51,819 bases of DNA. Source: Cellulomonas uda. Its GTDB lineage: Bacteria; Actinomycetota; Actinomycetes; Actinomycetales; Cellulomonadaceae. The position numbers were made by a program, and so were the translations under genes. This document shows positions 8,722 to 15,836 of this stretch, piece after piece (within the stretch, counting starts at the first letter, position 1; each line of letters starts with the position of its first letter). The stretch is from assembly GCF_006538705.1 (NCBI RefSeq), contig NZ_BJLP01000028.1, positions 1-51,819 of the forward strand. The letters are read 5' to 3'. Below the pieces are notes generated by a model that was given only the letters and a program-made list of their open reading frames with translations, had not been told where the DNA came from and searched no databases.

Positions 8722-10146
8722 ATGTTCAGCAAGCCAGAGGAAGTCCTGGCGTTCATCAAGAGCGAGGACGTCAAGTTCGTCGACGTGCGGTTCTGCGACC
8801 TGCCCGGCGTCATGCAGCACTTCAACGTCCCGGCCCAGTCGCTGGACGCGGACTTCTTCACCGACGGCCAGATGTTCGACGGCTCCTCGATCCGTGGCTT
8901 CCAGGCGATCCACGAGTCGGACATGAAGCTCGTGCCCGACGTCTCGACGGCCTACGTCGACCCGTTCCGTGCCGAGAAGACGCTGAACATCAACTTCCAC
9001 ATCGTCGACCCGTACACCGACGAGCCCTACAGCCGCGACCCGCGCCAGGTCGCCGCGAAGGCCGAGGCGTACCTGAAGTCGACCGGCATCGCGGACACGG
9101 CGTTCTTCGCCCCCGAGGCCGAGTTCTACATCTTCGACGACATCCGCTTCGAGACGAAGCAGAACGCGTCGTACTACTACATCGACTCCATCGAGGCCGC
9201 CTGGAACACGGGCCGCGTCGAGGAGGGTGGCAACCTCGGCCACAAGACGCCCTACAAGGGTGGCTACTTCCCGGTCCCCCCGGTCGACCACTTCGCGGAC
9301 CTGCGCGACCAGATCTCGCTGCAGCTCGACGAGCTCGGCCTGCAGGTCGAGCGCGCCCACCACGAGGTCGGCACCGCCGGCCAGGCGGAGATCAACTACC
9401 GCTTCGACACGCTCGCCAAGTCCGCGGACAAGGTGCAGCTGTTCAAGTACGTCGTGAAGAACGTCGCGCACGCCAACGGCCGCACCGCGACGTTCATGCC
9501 GAAGCCCCTGTTCGGCGACAACGGCTCGGGCATGCACGTGCACCAGTCGCTGTGGAAGGACGGCGAGCCGCTGTTCTTCGACGAGAAGGGCTACGGCGGC
9601 CTGTCCGACCTCGCGCGCTGGTACATCGGCGGTCTGCTCAAGCACGCCCCCGCGCTGCTCGCGTTCACGAACCCGACGGTGAACTCCTACCACCGCCTGG
9701 TCCCCGGCTTCGAGGCCCCGGTCAACCTGGTCTACTCGGCCCGCAACCGCTCCGCGTGCATCCGCATCCCGGTCACCGGCTCGAACCCGAAGGCCAAGCG
9801 CATCGAGTTCCGCGTGCCGGACCCGTCGTCGAACCCGTACCTCGCGTTCGCGGCCATGCTCATGGCCGGCCTCGACGGCATCCAGAACCGCATCGAGCCG
9901 CCGGAGCCGGTCGACAAGGACCTGTACGAGCTGCCCCCCGAGGAGCACGCCCTCATCCAGCAGGTCCCGGGCTCGCTGTCCGAGGTGCTCGACAACCTCG
10001 AGGCGGACCACGACTGGCTCACGGCCGGCAACGTGTTCACGCCGGACCTGATCCAGACGTGGATCGACTACAAGCGCTCGGCAGAGGTCGACCCGATCCG
10101 GCTGCGTCCGCACCCGCACGAGTTCGAGCTCTACTACGACGTCTGA
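8722..10146 (+). CDS. glnA: glutamine synthetase, type I
   Basis: GlnA makes glutamine from glutamate, ammonia and ATP as a dodecamer. From the ATG at 8722 the protein has 474 residues, the usual GSI length. Visible signatures are the N-terminal DVRFCDLPG, the MFDGSSI segment, the glutamate/metal-binding PEAEFY, the ATP-binding region around [12 protein letters not shown], and the adenylylation loop with Tyr402 in DLYELPPEE, so it is a GSI-beta enzyme regulated by GlnE. The upstream in-frame ATG at 8692 is rejected because GAGGAG lies 6 bases before 8722 and family members begin MFxxPEEVL. The last codons form the attachment core of the adjacent prophage, which leaves the coding sequence intact. 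Confidence 0.97.
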   Translation: MFSKPEEVLAFIKSEDVKFVDVRFCDLPGVMQHFNVPAQSLDADFFTDGQMFDGSSIRGFQAIHESDMKLVPDVSTAYVDPFRAEKTLNINFHIVDPYTDEPYSRDPRQVAAKAEAYLKSTGIADTAFFAPEAEFYIFDDIRFETKQNASYYYIDSIEAAWNTGRVEEGGNLGHKTPYKGGYFPVPPVDHFADLRDQISLQLDELGLQVERAHHEVGTAGQAEINYRFDTLAKSADKVQLFKYVVKNVAHANGRTATFMPKPLFGDNGSGMHVHQSLWKDGEPLFFDEKGYGGLSDLARWYIGGLLKHAPALLAFTNPTVNSYHRLVPGFEAPVNLVYSARNRSACIRIPVTGSNPKAKRIEFRVPDPSSNPYLAFAAMLMAGLDGIQNRIEPPEPVDKDLYELPPEEHALIQQVPGSLSEVLDNLEADHDWLTAGNVFTPDLIQTWIDYKRSAEVDPIRLRPHPHEFELYYDV

Positions 10147-10149
10147 TCG
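10125..10149 (+). repeat. left attachment site (attL) in the glnA 3' end
   Basis: The 18-base stretch 10125-10142 recurs exactly at 25046-25063. One mismatch later, a further 6 bases (TGATCG, including the stop codon) match again. A third copy is at 50179-50201. Confidence 0.85.
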
Positions 10150-10192
10150 GCCCCGACGGCCTGACCTGCACTGACGCTGCCCGAGCGGGGGC

Positions 10193-11269
10193 CTAGTCCG
10201 CAGACAGTCCGCAAGACGTCGCCTGGACCGAGGCCACGCGCTCCGTGATCGCTGCTCCGATCGCCGAGCGCGTGGCCTCTTCCGTGCCCGGGAACAGGTG
10301 CGAGTACGTGTCGAGCGTCGTCTTCGCGGACGCGTGGCGGAGTCGCTCCTGCACGACCTTCACCGAGAGGCCCGCCTCGATCAGGAGGCTGGCGTAGTGG
10401 TGACGCAGGTCGTGGAACCGGAACCCATCCGGCAGTCCCACCGCCTCACGCACCGCCCGGACCGCGCGGTCGATCTGCCAAGGGGGAACCTGCTCCCCCG
10501 TGGGCTGCTCGACCATCCACGTGCGTTCGTTCGCGCCGTCCGCGAGTAAGAGCGAGAGCTCGTGCGGGATCGGCACCGGCGTTCGCGACGTCTCGGTCTT
10601 GAGCGGCTCTGCCGGCCACTGCACCGCGGGCGACACGACGCCGCGCATGAGGTCGACGTCGGTGACCCGCAGGCCGCAGGTCTCGGCCGTGCGCAGGCCG
10701 ACGAACGCGCCGAGGAGGACTGCGTCGCGCAGGTGCTCCGGCATCGAGTCGTGCAGGGCCCAGACCTGCTCTCCCGTCGCCACGTACGGGCGCTGACGAC
10801 CCGCCCCCGGTGACGTCCGGCGCGAGCACGGGTTCCGCGGCAGCACACCGTCGTGCACCGCGTCCGCAAGGATCTGCGAGAGCCGCCCATGCAGCGCGTA
10901 GACGTAGGAGTCCGCCGCCCCGTCGGCCTTGAGCTTCGCGGTCCAGGCCTTCACGTGCGAGGGGCGTACGGCCTGCAGCGGCATCGCCCCGAACGCATCG
11001 ACGATCTTCGCTACGTGCACCCTCGCCTGTCGCACGGTCGACGGGCGCCGGGTCGCATAGCCCTCGAGCCATGTCGCGCACCACTGTTCCACGGTCGTCT
11101 TCGCGGTCTTCGGGTCCACGTACGTGCCCGTGACGACGCTCGCCGTGACCTCGTCTAGCCACCGCTGGGCGTCTGTCTTGCGGGCGAAGTGCCTCGCGTG
11201 TTCTTTGCCCGCGGCGTCGCGATAGCGGGCGCGCCAGGCGCCGTCAGGGCGCTTCTTGATGCTGGCCAT
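10193..11269 (-). CDS. int: phage tyrosine integrase
   Basis: A 358-residue site-specific recombinase. An N-terminal arm-binding domain (about 1-50, with DGAWRARYRDAAGKEH) is followed by a core-binding domain (about 57-150) and the catalytic domain. The catalytic residues are all visible: Arg193 in GLRTAETCGLR, His286 and Arg289 in FHDLRHH, His312 in RHASAKTT, and the nucleophile Tyr322 in DTYSHLF. It lies next to attL and reads toward glnA. Its start overlaps the end of the XRE gene by 26 bases, so repressor and integrase are probably co-transcribed from the promoter side at about 11700. Confidence 0.95.
   Translation of the reverse strand: MASIKKRPDGAWRARYRDAAGKEHARHFARKTDAQRWLDEVTASVVTGTYVDPKTAKTTVEQWCATWLEGYATRRPSTVRQARVHVAKIVDAFGAMPLQAVRPSHVKAWTAKLKADGAADSYVYALHGRLSQILADAVHDGVLPRNPCSRRTSPGAGRQRPYVATGEQVWALHDSMPEHLRDAVLLGAFVGLRTAETCGLRVTDVDLMRGVVSPAVQWPAEPLKTETSRTPVPIPHELSLLLADGANERTWMVEQPTGEQVPPWQIDRAVRAVREAVGLPDGFRFHDLRHHYASLLIEAGLSVKVVQERLRHASAKTTLDTYSHLFPGTEEATRSAIGAAITERVASVQATSCGLSAD
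10194..10213. repeat. integrase arm-type sites, left end
   Basis: AGTCCGCA occurs twice, at 10195 and 10206. The same pair with the same 11-base period recurs at 24919 and 24930 near the other end of the element, in the same orientation. This is what arm-type binding sites of a tyrosine integrase look like. Confidence 0.6.
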
Positions 11270-11684
11270 CGCCGCCGCCGATTTCCAGGCGCAGTGCGTC
11301 GATCTTCGCGTCTATCTCTGCTAGCGCACTCAACATCGCAAGTCGCTCGCGCTCGAGTTCGTCGCTGCGCCCGGCAAAGAAGGAGCGCTCCTCGACAAGG
11401 TCCCGAAGCCTCTCTTCCAGCGCCGGGCGATCCGTGAGATCGGCCTTCGCCAGGAGACCCACCACCGGCACGCCAAATACTTGGCTCAAGGCGTACAGGT
11501 CCTCTAGCGGCGTGGGTCGCTGGGCTCGCTCGAGTTTGGCGAGGGTTGTCTGGTGCATCGGGAACCCGAGGCGTGTCAGCGCGTCCGCCAGGTCGGACTG
11601 CGACCACCCGCGGGCGCGCCGAAGATCGCGAACACGCTCGCCCACTTCCCGAGCGAACCGATGAGAGCCGTCGCTATGCGCCAT
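11244..11684 (-). CDS. XRE-family HTH repressor
   Basis: A 146-residue protein with an N-terminal XRE helix-turn-helix (about 10-70, containing RRARGWSQSDLADAL and TTLAKLERAQR) and a charged C-terminal half (about 85-135) predicted to form a coiled coil for dimerisation. It sits where lysogeny repressors sit, divergent from the excisionase-like gene across a region with repeated operator-like sites. Role as immunity repressor is inferred from position and fold. Confidence 0.8.
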   Translation of the reverse strand: MAHSDGSHRFAREVGERVRDLRRARGWSQSDLADALTRLGFPMHQTTLAKLERAQRPTPLEDLYALSQVFGVPVVGLLAKADLTDRPALEERLRDLVEERSFFAGRSDELERERLAMLSALAEIDAKIDALRLEIGGGDGQHQEAP

Positions 11685-11799
11685 GAGTCACAACGTAGCC
11701 TCACCCGAGACGCTTGACAAGGAAGATTCGTCGCGTTACGTTCAGCCTCACCTGAGGCGCTTGGATACGCCAAGCGCCCCGCGCAAGATGGGGAGAGAG
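11685..11799. promoter_or_regulatory. lysogeny control region with repeated operators
   Basis: A sigma70-like promoter faces right: TTGACA (11714-11719), a 17-bp spacer, then TACGTT (11737-11742). Two 19-bp direct repeats with two mismatches, 11698-11716 and 11745-11763, overlap the -35 and follow the -10; the second has the palindrome GCCTCA-CC-TGAGGC. A 9-bp inverted repeat with a 5-base loop (11756-11764 and 11770-11778) follows. Confidence 0.65.
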
Positions 11800-11997
11800 A
11801 TGACACGGAAGTTGCTCACGCTCGACGAGGCGAGCGAGCGCACGGGCATCAGTAAGGCGCAGTACCGGTGGATGCGGCAGCAGAACCGCGGGCCGAAGTT
11901 CGGCCTCGTCGCGGGTCGGCTCCGCATCTTCGAGGACGACCTGAACCGCTGGATCGAGCAGGAGCTCGCAGCCACCGCAACCGGCGGCGCGGCGTGA
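11800..11997 (+). CDS. excisionase-like HTH DNA-binding protein
   Basis: A 65-residue protein with a MerR/AlpA-type winged helix: LLTLDEASERTGISKAQYR followed by a basic wing and IFEDDLNRWIEQ. This is the form of recombination directionality factors and phage early regulators. The ATG at 11800 is preferred over the in-frame ATG at 11683 because the promoter elements lie between them and GGGAGAGAG immediately precedes 11800. It is the first gene of the rightward early transcript. Confidence 0.75.
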   Translation: MTRKLLTLDEASERTGISKAQYRWMRQQNRGPKFGLVAGRLRIFEDDLNRWIEQELAATATGGAA

Positions 11998-12083
11998 CAA
12001 CCGCGACCGCCGCTACAGAGAAGTCCTCGCACCGGTTGCAGCCGGCCGAGGACGTGGTCAGCACCCCCACGAAGGAGTTCGAC

Positions 12084-12443
12084 ATGCAGAGCATCGCACA
12101 GGGCACCGACACGGTCCACCACGAGAAGTGGTGCAAGGTCGAGCACTGCGACGTCCTTGATGGTGACGTCATCCACCACAGCCCCGCGTCGGAGCTGAAC
12201 TACCAGCAGGCGTTCGGTGAAATGAGCCTGACCGGGTACGCGATCAGCGACGGGACGATGCCGTCGCACAAGGACGCCCGGATCACCCTCGCACTGGAGC
12301 ACCGGGAGTGCGAGGAGTCGATCAGCGTGGACCTGTCGCCCGTCGATGCGTTGTGCCTCGCGTCCGAGCTCGTCGCCCACGCGGTAGCGCTGATGCCTGG
12401 TGGCTTCCTGAGCGTCGAGTCCGGGACGCGGTGGGTGGCCTGA
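12084..12443 (+). CDS. hypothetical phage early protein (DUF6907-like)
   Basis: A 119-residue protein with no firm family assignment. It has a His/Cys-bearing N-terminal stretch (VHHEKWCKVEHCD) and an acidic C-terminal half (SVDLSPVDALCLASELV). The overall form resembles DUF6907 proteins of actinobacterial mobile elements; that match is from memory and weak. The ATG at 12084 has AAGGAG 6 bases upstream. An in-frame GTG at 11994, overlapping the previous stop as GTGA, would add 30 residues. Confidence 0.6.
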   Translation: MQSIAQGTDTVHHEKWCKVEHCDVLDGDVIHHSPASELNYQQAFGEMSLTGYAISDGTMPSHKDARITLALEHRECEESISVDLSPVDALCLASELVAHAVALMPGGFLSVESGTRWVA

Positions 12444-12652
12444 TGGACGTCCCGAACAGCGACCCGGGCCGCCCGCCGACACTGCGCCCGACCTTCACCG
12501 CACCGCCTCGTGCAGCGGCAACCCTCCGGGTACACGCCGCGCCCGCTGGTGTGCACATCGCGATCGACGGCCGCACGTACGAACTGACCGGAGACCAGGC
12601 GCGGTGGTGTGCTCGCGAGTTGGAGCGCGCCGCCGAGGGGCTGGCGTCGTGA
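12443..12652 (+). CDS. small hypothetical phage protein
   Basis: A 69-residue protein. Its ATG shares one base with the preceding stop (TGATG), so translation is coupled. The C-terminal half (IDGRTYELTGDQARWCAREL) looks like a compact beta-hairpin-helix unit. Function unknown. Confidence 0.6.
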   Translation: MDVPNSDPGRPPTLRPTFTAPPRAAATLRVHAAPAGVHIAIDGRTYELTGDQARWCARELERAAEGLAS

Positions 12653-12924
12653 GGACTCTCCCGGAGCCTGACGCGTGGCAGGACGCGGTACTGGACCGGA
12701 TCATCGAGCACCTCGCCGCGACGGGAGCAGCGTTCACCGCCGACGACGCCTGGGACCCGATGTACGGGCTCGACCCGGGCCAGGTGCGCCCGGGTGAGCT
12801 CGGGGCAGCGTTCCAGCGGGCTCACAACCGCGGTGCGATCCGCCACGTCGGGTACGCGCTGTCCCGCAGGCGCGCCCGTCACGGAGGTCTCCTGAGGACG
12901 TGGCAGGGCGCCGTGGCGGCCTGA
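12649..12924 (+). CDS. hypothetical phage early protein
   Basis: A 91-residue protein starting at a GTG that overlaps the preceding stop (GTGA). It contains a helical segment (WQDAVLDRIIEHLAATG) and a basic C-terminus (ALSRRRARHGGLL). This layout is common in small actinophage proteins of the replication region, often annotated as DNA-binding hypotheticals; no function can be assigned. It ends just before a hairpin. Confidence 0.6.
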   Translation: MRTLPEPDAWQDAVLDRIIEHLAATGAAFTADDAWDPMYGLDPGQVRPGELGAAFQRAHNRGAIRHVGYALSRRRARHGGLLRTWQGAVAA

Positions 12925-12927
12925 TGC

Positions 12928-12968
12928 ACCGTGGGAGGGCTCCTTGGTGACAGGGGCCCTCCTACGGT
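12928..12968 (+). terminator. hairpin after the first early gene cluster
   Basis: A 13-bp stem with one G-U pair (12928-12940 with 12956-12968) begins 4 bases after the stop at 12924. The following 170 bases hold no gene that I can support. Confidence 0.6.
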
Positions 12969-13136
12969 GGTGCTACCCCGGTGACGGGGGCCGAGGACAC
13001 CGGCGTTACTGGTGGAGCCGACCGCAGGCGTTGAGTGCGGGCCGGGTGGCGGCGTTACCGCTGAGCCTCGATGGAGTCACCGCAATCGAGGCCAGACCCA
13101 TACCCACACCCCGACCTGACCCGAAAGGCCAAGCCC

Positions 13137-13841
13137 ATGGCCTCCAACGTCCGCTCCACCATCGCCAAGTTCGGCCGCATCAGCAAGGAACTGCTCCGCG
13201 ACCCAGCGCTCTCGAGCCACGCGAAGGTCGTCTTCGCCATGCTCGACGAGGTCTCCGGCTACGAGCCGGTGAGCTGGACGACTCTCGCCGGGTGGATGGG
13301 TGTCTCTCGCGACACCGCCCGCCGCGCGGCCTACGAGCTTCGCGACGCAGGCTGGCTCGAGATCCACGAGAACCCAGGGCCCCGGGGGCAAGCCGAGAAC
13401 TCGTTCACCGTGCATGGCGCACCTGTGCGCACCCCCGGGGCACCGGTGCCCACCCCCCCGGTGCATGGGTGCACACCCCCCCAGGGAGCGGGTGCCCCAC
13501 AAGTAAGGAACGAGACCAACGAGACCAACGAGACCGAGAGAGAGCGCTCACTCCGGCGCAGTCGTCTCCCTGAGCAGTGGGAGCCAACGCCCGAGCACCG
13601 CGCAAGGGCAGCCTCGACCGGCCTTGACGTGGCCGTCGAGGCAACGAAGTTCCGCCTGCATGCCGAGGCGCAAGCAAGGACCGCCGCGAACTGGAACAGC
13701 GCCTTCACGACCTGGCTCATTCGCGGTGCCGAGTTCGCTGCAGACCGGCCGGTACGCCCGTCATCGTTCGCTCGGAAGCTGAGCGTCGAACGATCGGCGA
13801 CGCTCGACCGCGTCCGCGCCATCACGGGGGCGCAAGCGTGA
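13137..13841 (+). CDS. phage replication initiator-like protein with HTH domain
   Basis: A 234-residue protein. The N-terminal part (about 1-85) is a winged helix of the kind in phage replisome organisers, with LSSHAKVVFAMLDEV and WMGVSRDTARRAAYELRDAGWL. A low-complexity Pro/Gly/Thr linker follows, encoded by GTGC-rich repeats. The C-terminal part (about 150-225) has the Trp/Phe-rich pattern AANWNSAFTTWLIRGAEF found at the end of many phage replication proteins. The linker DNA may be the origin, as in lambda gene O. The ATG at 13137 is preferred to an in-frame start at 13071. Replication as a role is inference from domain order and position. Confidence 0.65.
   Translation: MASNVRSTIAKFGRISKELLRDPALSSHAKVVFAMLDEVSGYEPVSWTTLAGWMGVSRDTARRAAYELRDAGWLEIHENPGPRGQAENSFTVHGAPVRTPGAPVPTPPVHGCTPPQGAGAPQVRNETNETNETERERSLRRSRLPEQWEPTPEHRARAASTGLDVAVEATKFRLHAEAQARTAANWNSAFTTWLIRGAEFAADRPVRPSSFARKLSVERSATLDRVRAITGAQA
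13410..13545. other. putative intragenic replication origin (iteron-like repeats)
   Basis: Inside the replication gene, 65 bases contain successive GTGC-based palindromes: 13410-13422 (GTGC-n5-GCAC), 13425-13432, a perfect 12-bp palindrome 13439-13450 and an inverted repeat 13461-13474. An adjacent purine-rich stretch has three tandem copies of a 9-base unit (about 13510-13537). The layout, iterons followed by an easily opened tract, resembles lambdoid origins. Confidence 0.4.
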
Positions 13842-14182
13842 ACCGGGACGAGGTTCTCGTGATCCTGATGCTCCTCGAGGGCGCCGGCTTCGTGCCCCGC
13901 GCCGTGGACGACGAGGCGCGGGAGGCGCAGATCATGAGCTGGACCGTCGGCCTCGAGGGGATGCACCCCGATGCTGCACTGGAGTGCACGCGCTTCCTGA
14001 TCAGGACCACCTCCGGGAAGGTCTACAAGTTGGCGCCGGGCGATGTCCGGAGGGCGCTGTTCGACGTCCAGGTCGAAGCTATGGGCGGGCCCTTCGGCGA
14101 GAAGGACCTGCCTCAGCACCTCGCGATCGGGACCGTCTGGGGTGGCCCTGACGGTCGGACCGGGATCGGCACCGAAGCGTGA
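13838..14182 (+). CDS. phage hypothetical protein, possible helicase loader
   Basis: A 114-residue protein starting at a GTG overlapping the previous stop (GTGA), hence coupled to the replication gene. The N-terminal half is helical, with LMLLEGAGFVPRAVDDEARE and MSWTVGLEGMHPDAALE, resembling the small helicase-loader or G39P-type proteins that follow replication initiators in phages. The similarity is of position and helical pattern only. Confidence 0.6.
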   Translation: MNRDEVLVILMLLEGAGFVPRAVDDEAREAQIMSWTVGLEGMHPDAALECTRFLIRTTSGKVYKLAPGDVRRALFDVQVEAMGGPFGEKDLPQHLAIGTVWGGPDGRTGIGTEA

Positions 14183-14221
14183 CACCCTCACTGCGACGAT
14201 GCCCGTGCTTCACAGAAGGTG

Positions 14222-14248
14222 CTCCGGGGTACGGGACGTGGTGGCCGG
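14222..14248 (+). repeat. 27-bp inverted repeat, left copy
   Basis: The exact reverse complement of these 27 bases lies at 15009-15035. This copy is in the 212-base non-coding stretch 14183-14394. Confidence 0.8.
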
Positions 14249-14320
14249 AACACCCACCAGCCTCGCTGGGTGACCATCCCGACTCGCTCCGGGATGTGCG
14301 TGGTTGGTGTGAAGTCCCGA

Positions 14321-14359
14321 CCGGGGCGGTGCCTTTCGAGAAGGGGGGCACCGCCCCGG
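14321..14359 (+). terminator. strong hairpin upstream of a small phage gene
   Basis: A perfect 13-bp GC stem (14321-14333 with 14347-14359) around a 13-base loop. It may end the replication-gene transcript; no T tract follows. Confidence 0.6.
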
Positions 14360-14394
14360 CTCGCGTCTGACAGGCCCTCGCTGACCATGACGCC

Positions 14395-14580
14395 ATGCAC
14401 GCCGCAGCAGTCCCACCCCACGACCGCGAGGGCGAGTGCGGGCCGTCCGAGCGATCCCGCGCACGTGCCCGCCGGCGGTGGATCAACCTCCACACCGACC
14501 GCACACCCGAACCGTCACCCGATGACGAGATCGAGGCGCTGCTCCTAGAGCTCGACCGCCGCGTGCAGGGGTGGATCTGA
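14395..14580 (+). CDS. small hypothetical phage protein
   Basis: A 61-residue frame with an Arg-rich centre (RSRARARRRWINL) and an acidic end (DDEIEALLLELDRRV). It is supported mainly by its position directly before the next gene, whose GTG follows one base after the stop. No family recognised; coding status moderate. Confidence 0.45.
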   Translation: MHAAAVPPHDREGECGPSERSRARARRRWINLHTDRTPEPSPDDEIEALLLELDRRVQGWI

Positions 14581-14581
14581 C

Positions 14582-15415
14582 GTGGCAGAGCACAACTGGC
14601 GAGAACTTCTCGACGACCCCGAGGTCAGATCGATCATCTCCCGGATCGCCCGGACCACCCCACCGACGGGCGACTCGTACCTAGACGACGACCGCGAGTC
14701 GTACCTCTGGGACAAGGCCGTCAGCCTCGCGATCAAGCACGAGGACCGGGCGGACTCGCTTGACCACCGGAGGCTCTGGTACGGACACCTCAACGCCCGT
14801 CTCCGCCACGCGGTACATCAGCAGCGCTCGGATGTCTACGGCAGGAAAGACGTAGCGCACGCCCCATGGGAAGCTGTGCGCCGCCACGCCGAGTCCAGCC
14901 GAGTATCCCTCGAGGCGCTCACGGAGGACTACGAAGACGCGTGGATCCCCCTCTACGCAGACACGCTGATCGACGACGGGTACACGCGAGAGCGCTGGCC
15001 TGACGCCCCCGGCCACCACGTCCCGTACCCCGGAGACCCACTGACGTTTCTCCTGCGCAAAGAGCGCCTCGAAGAGGCCCTCGCGCACTCGCCCTCCCAC
15101 ACTCGAGATACACGGCTATGCGCCGACACGAGCTGCAACCAGATCGCGAACCCAAGATGCCGCGGCTTCTGCTCCAAGCACTACGAGCACTGGCGTTCGC
15201 GATGGGGTACGGGGGCCACGTGCACCCACGACGGCTGCGACCGCCCCGTCAAGGCACGCGACCTCTGCCTAACGCACTACCAGGCCCTGCGCCGCAACAA
15301 CCCTGACGCGCCCCGATGCAGCGACCCCGGCTGCGACCGCTCCGCCTTCACTCAAGGCATGTGCGCCAGGCACTACAACGCAGCGCACCGGGCCCGCGTC
15401 GCCGCCCGAGCATGA
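14582..15415 (+). CDS. phage protein with three C-C-C-H zinc-binding repeats
   Basis: A 277-residue protein. The N-terminal 165 residues are helical and charged, faintly like a small sigma-factor-type regulator. The C-terminal 100 residues hold three tandem repeats of the pattern C-x4-C-x9/11-C-x2-H: C180/C185/C197/H200, C214/C219/C229/H232 and C246/C251/C261/H264. Each ends in an aromatic-flanked CxxHY unit (FCSKHY, LCLTHY, MCARHY), which suggests three small zinc knuckles. DNA or RNA binding is likely but not shown. The start is a GTG. One arm of the 27-bp inverted repeat lies in codons 143-152. Confidence 0.7.
   Translation: MAEHNWRELLDDPEVRSIISRIARTTPPTGDSYLDDDRESYLWDKAVSLAIKHEDRADSLDHRRLWYGHLNARLRHAVHQQRSDVYGRKDVAHAPWEAVRRHAESSRVSLEALTEDYEDAWIPLYADTLIDDGYTRERWPDAPGHHVPYPGDPLTFLLRKERLEEALAHSPSHTRDTRLCADTSCNQIANPRCRGFCSKHYEHWRSRWGTGATCTHDGCDRPVKARDLCLTHYQALRRNNPDAPRCSDPGCDRSAFTQGMCARHYNAAHRARVAARA
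15009..15035 (-). repeat. 27-bp inverted repeat, right copy
   Basis: Exact reverse complement of 14222-14248, here inside the coding sequence of the zinc-repeat protein, where it encodes PGHHVPYPG. Confidence 0.8.
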
Positions 15416-15714
15416 CCCGCACGTGGTCCGGCTCGAAGTCCCGCAACGCCCGCCGCACCATCCGCGCACGCGGACGATTCCAACACTGCTGGCGCTGCGG
15501 ACGAGACCTCGACCTCGACGAAGACACCTGGCACGCCGGCCACCTCACCGACCGCATGGACGGGGGCACCGACAACCCCCACAACCTCGCCGCCGAATGC
15601 CCGCCCTGCAACACCCGAGCAGGCGGCCTCCGAGGATCCGCCATCACGAACGCACGGCACGAGGCACCGAATTGGCCCACCTCACGGGAACAGAAGATCC
15701 GCCCCCGCTGGTGA
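15412..15714 (+). CDS. HNH endonuclease
   Basis: A 100-residue HNH nuclease. Zinc-binding pairs C26/C29 and C63/C66 flank the beta-beta-alpha metal core, with catalytic-region histidines in WHAGHLTDRMDGGTDNPHN. HNH proteins next to large terminases assist DNA packaging in many tailed phages and in capsid-encoding satellites; its place just before the terminase fits that job. The ATG overlaps the preceding stop (ATGA). Its codons are strongly C-ending, unlike the G-rich terminase that follows. Confidence 0.85.
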   Translation: MTRTWSGSKSRNARRTIRARGRFQHCWRCGRDLDLDEDTWHAGHLTDRMDGGTDNPHNLAAECPPCNTRAGGLRGSAITNARHEAPNWPTSREQKIRPRW

Positions 15715-15836
15715 CTGCTCCGGCCGTGGCACCCGGTCCGCATCTTTGAGAGGGCAGGACAACCCACGCTCTGCTGACCCCTCCGCTTGTGCGTGTAGGT
15801 GACAGATGCGGGGCTGGTGTCAGAAAGAGGTGACGC

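Noticed and set aside
10120..10200. A tRNA gene as the integration site
   Set aside because: No cloverleaf or tRNA arm is visible; the duplicated sequence is the coding end of glnA.
13505..13545. Three 9-base tandem repeats as a CRISPR or minisatellite
   Set aside because: Units are too short and contiguous, without spacers, and no cas gene is present anywhere in the window. They are kept only as part of a possible origin.
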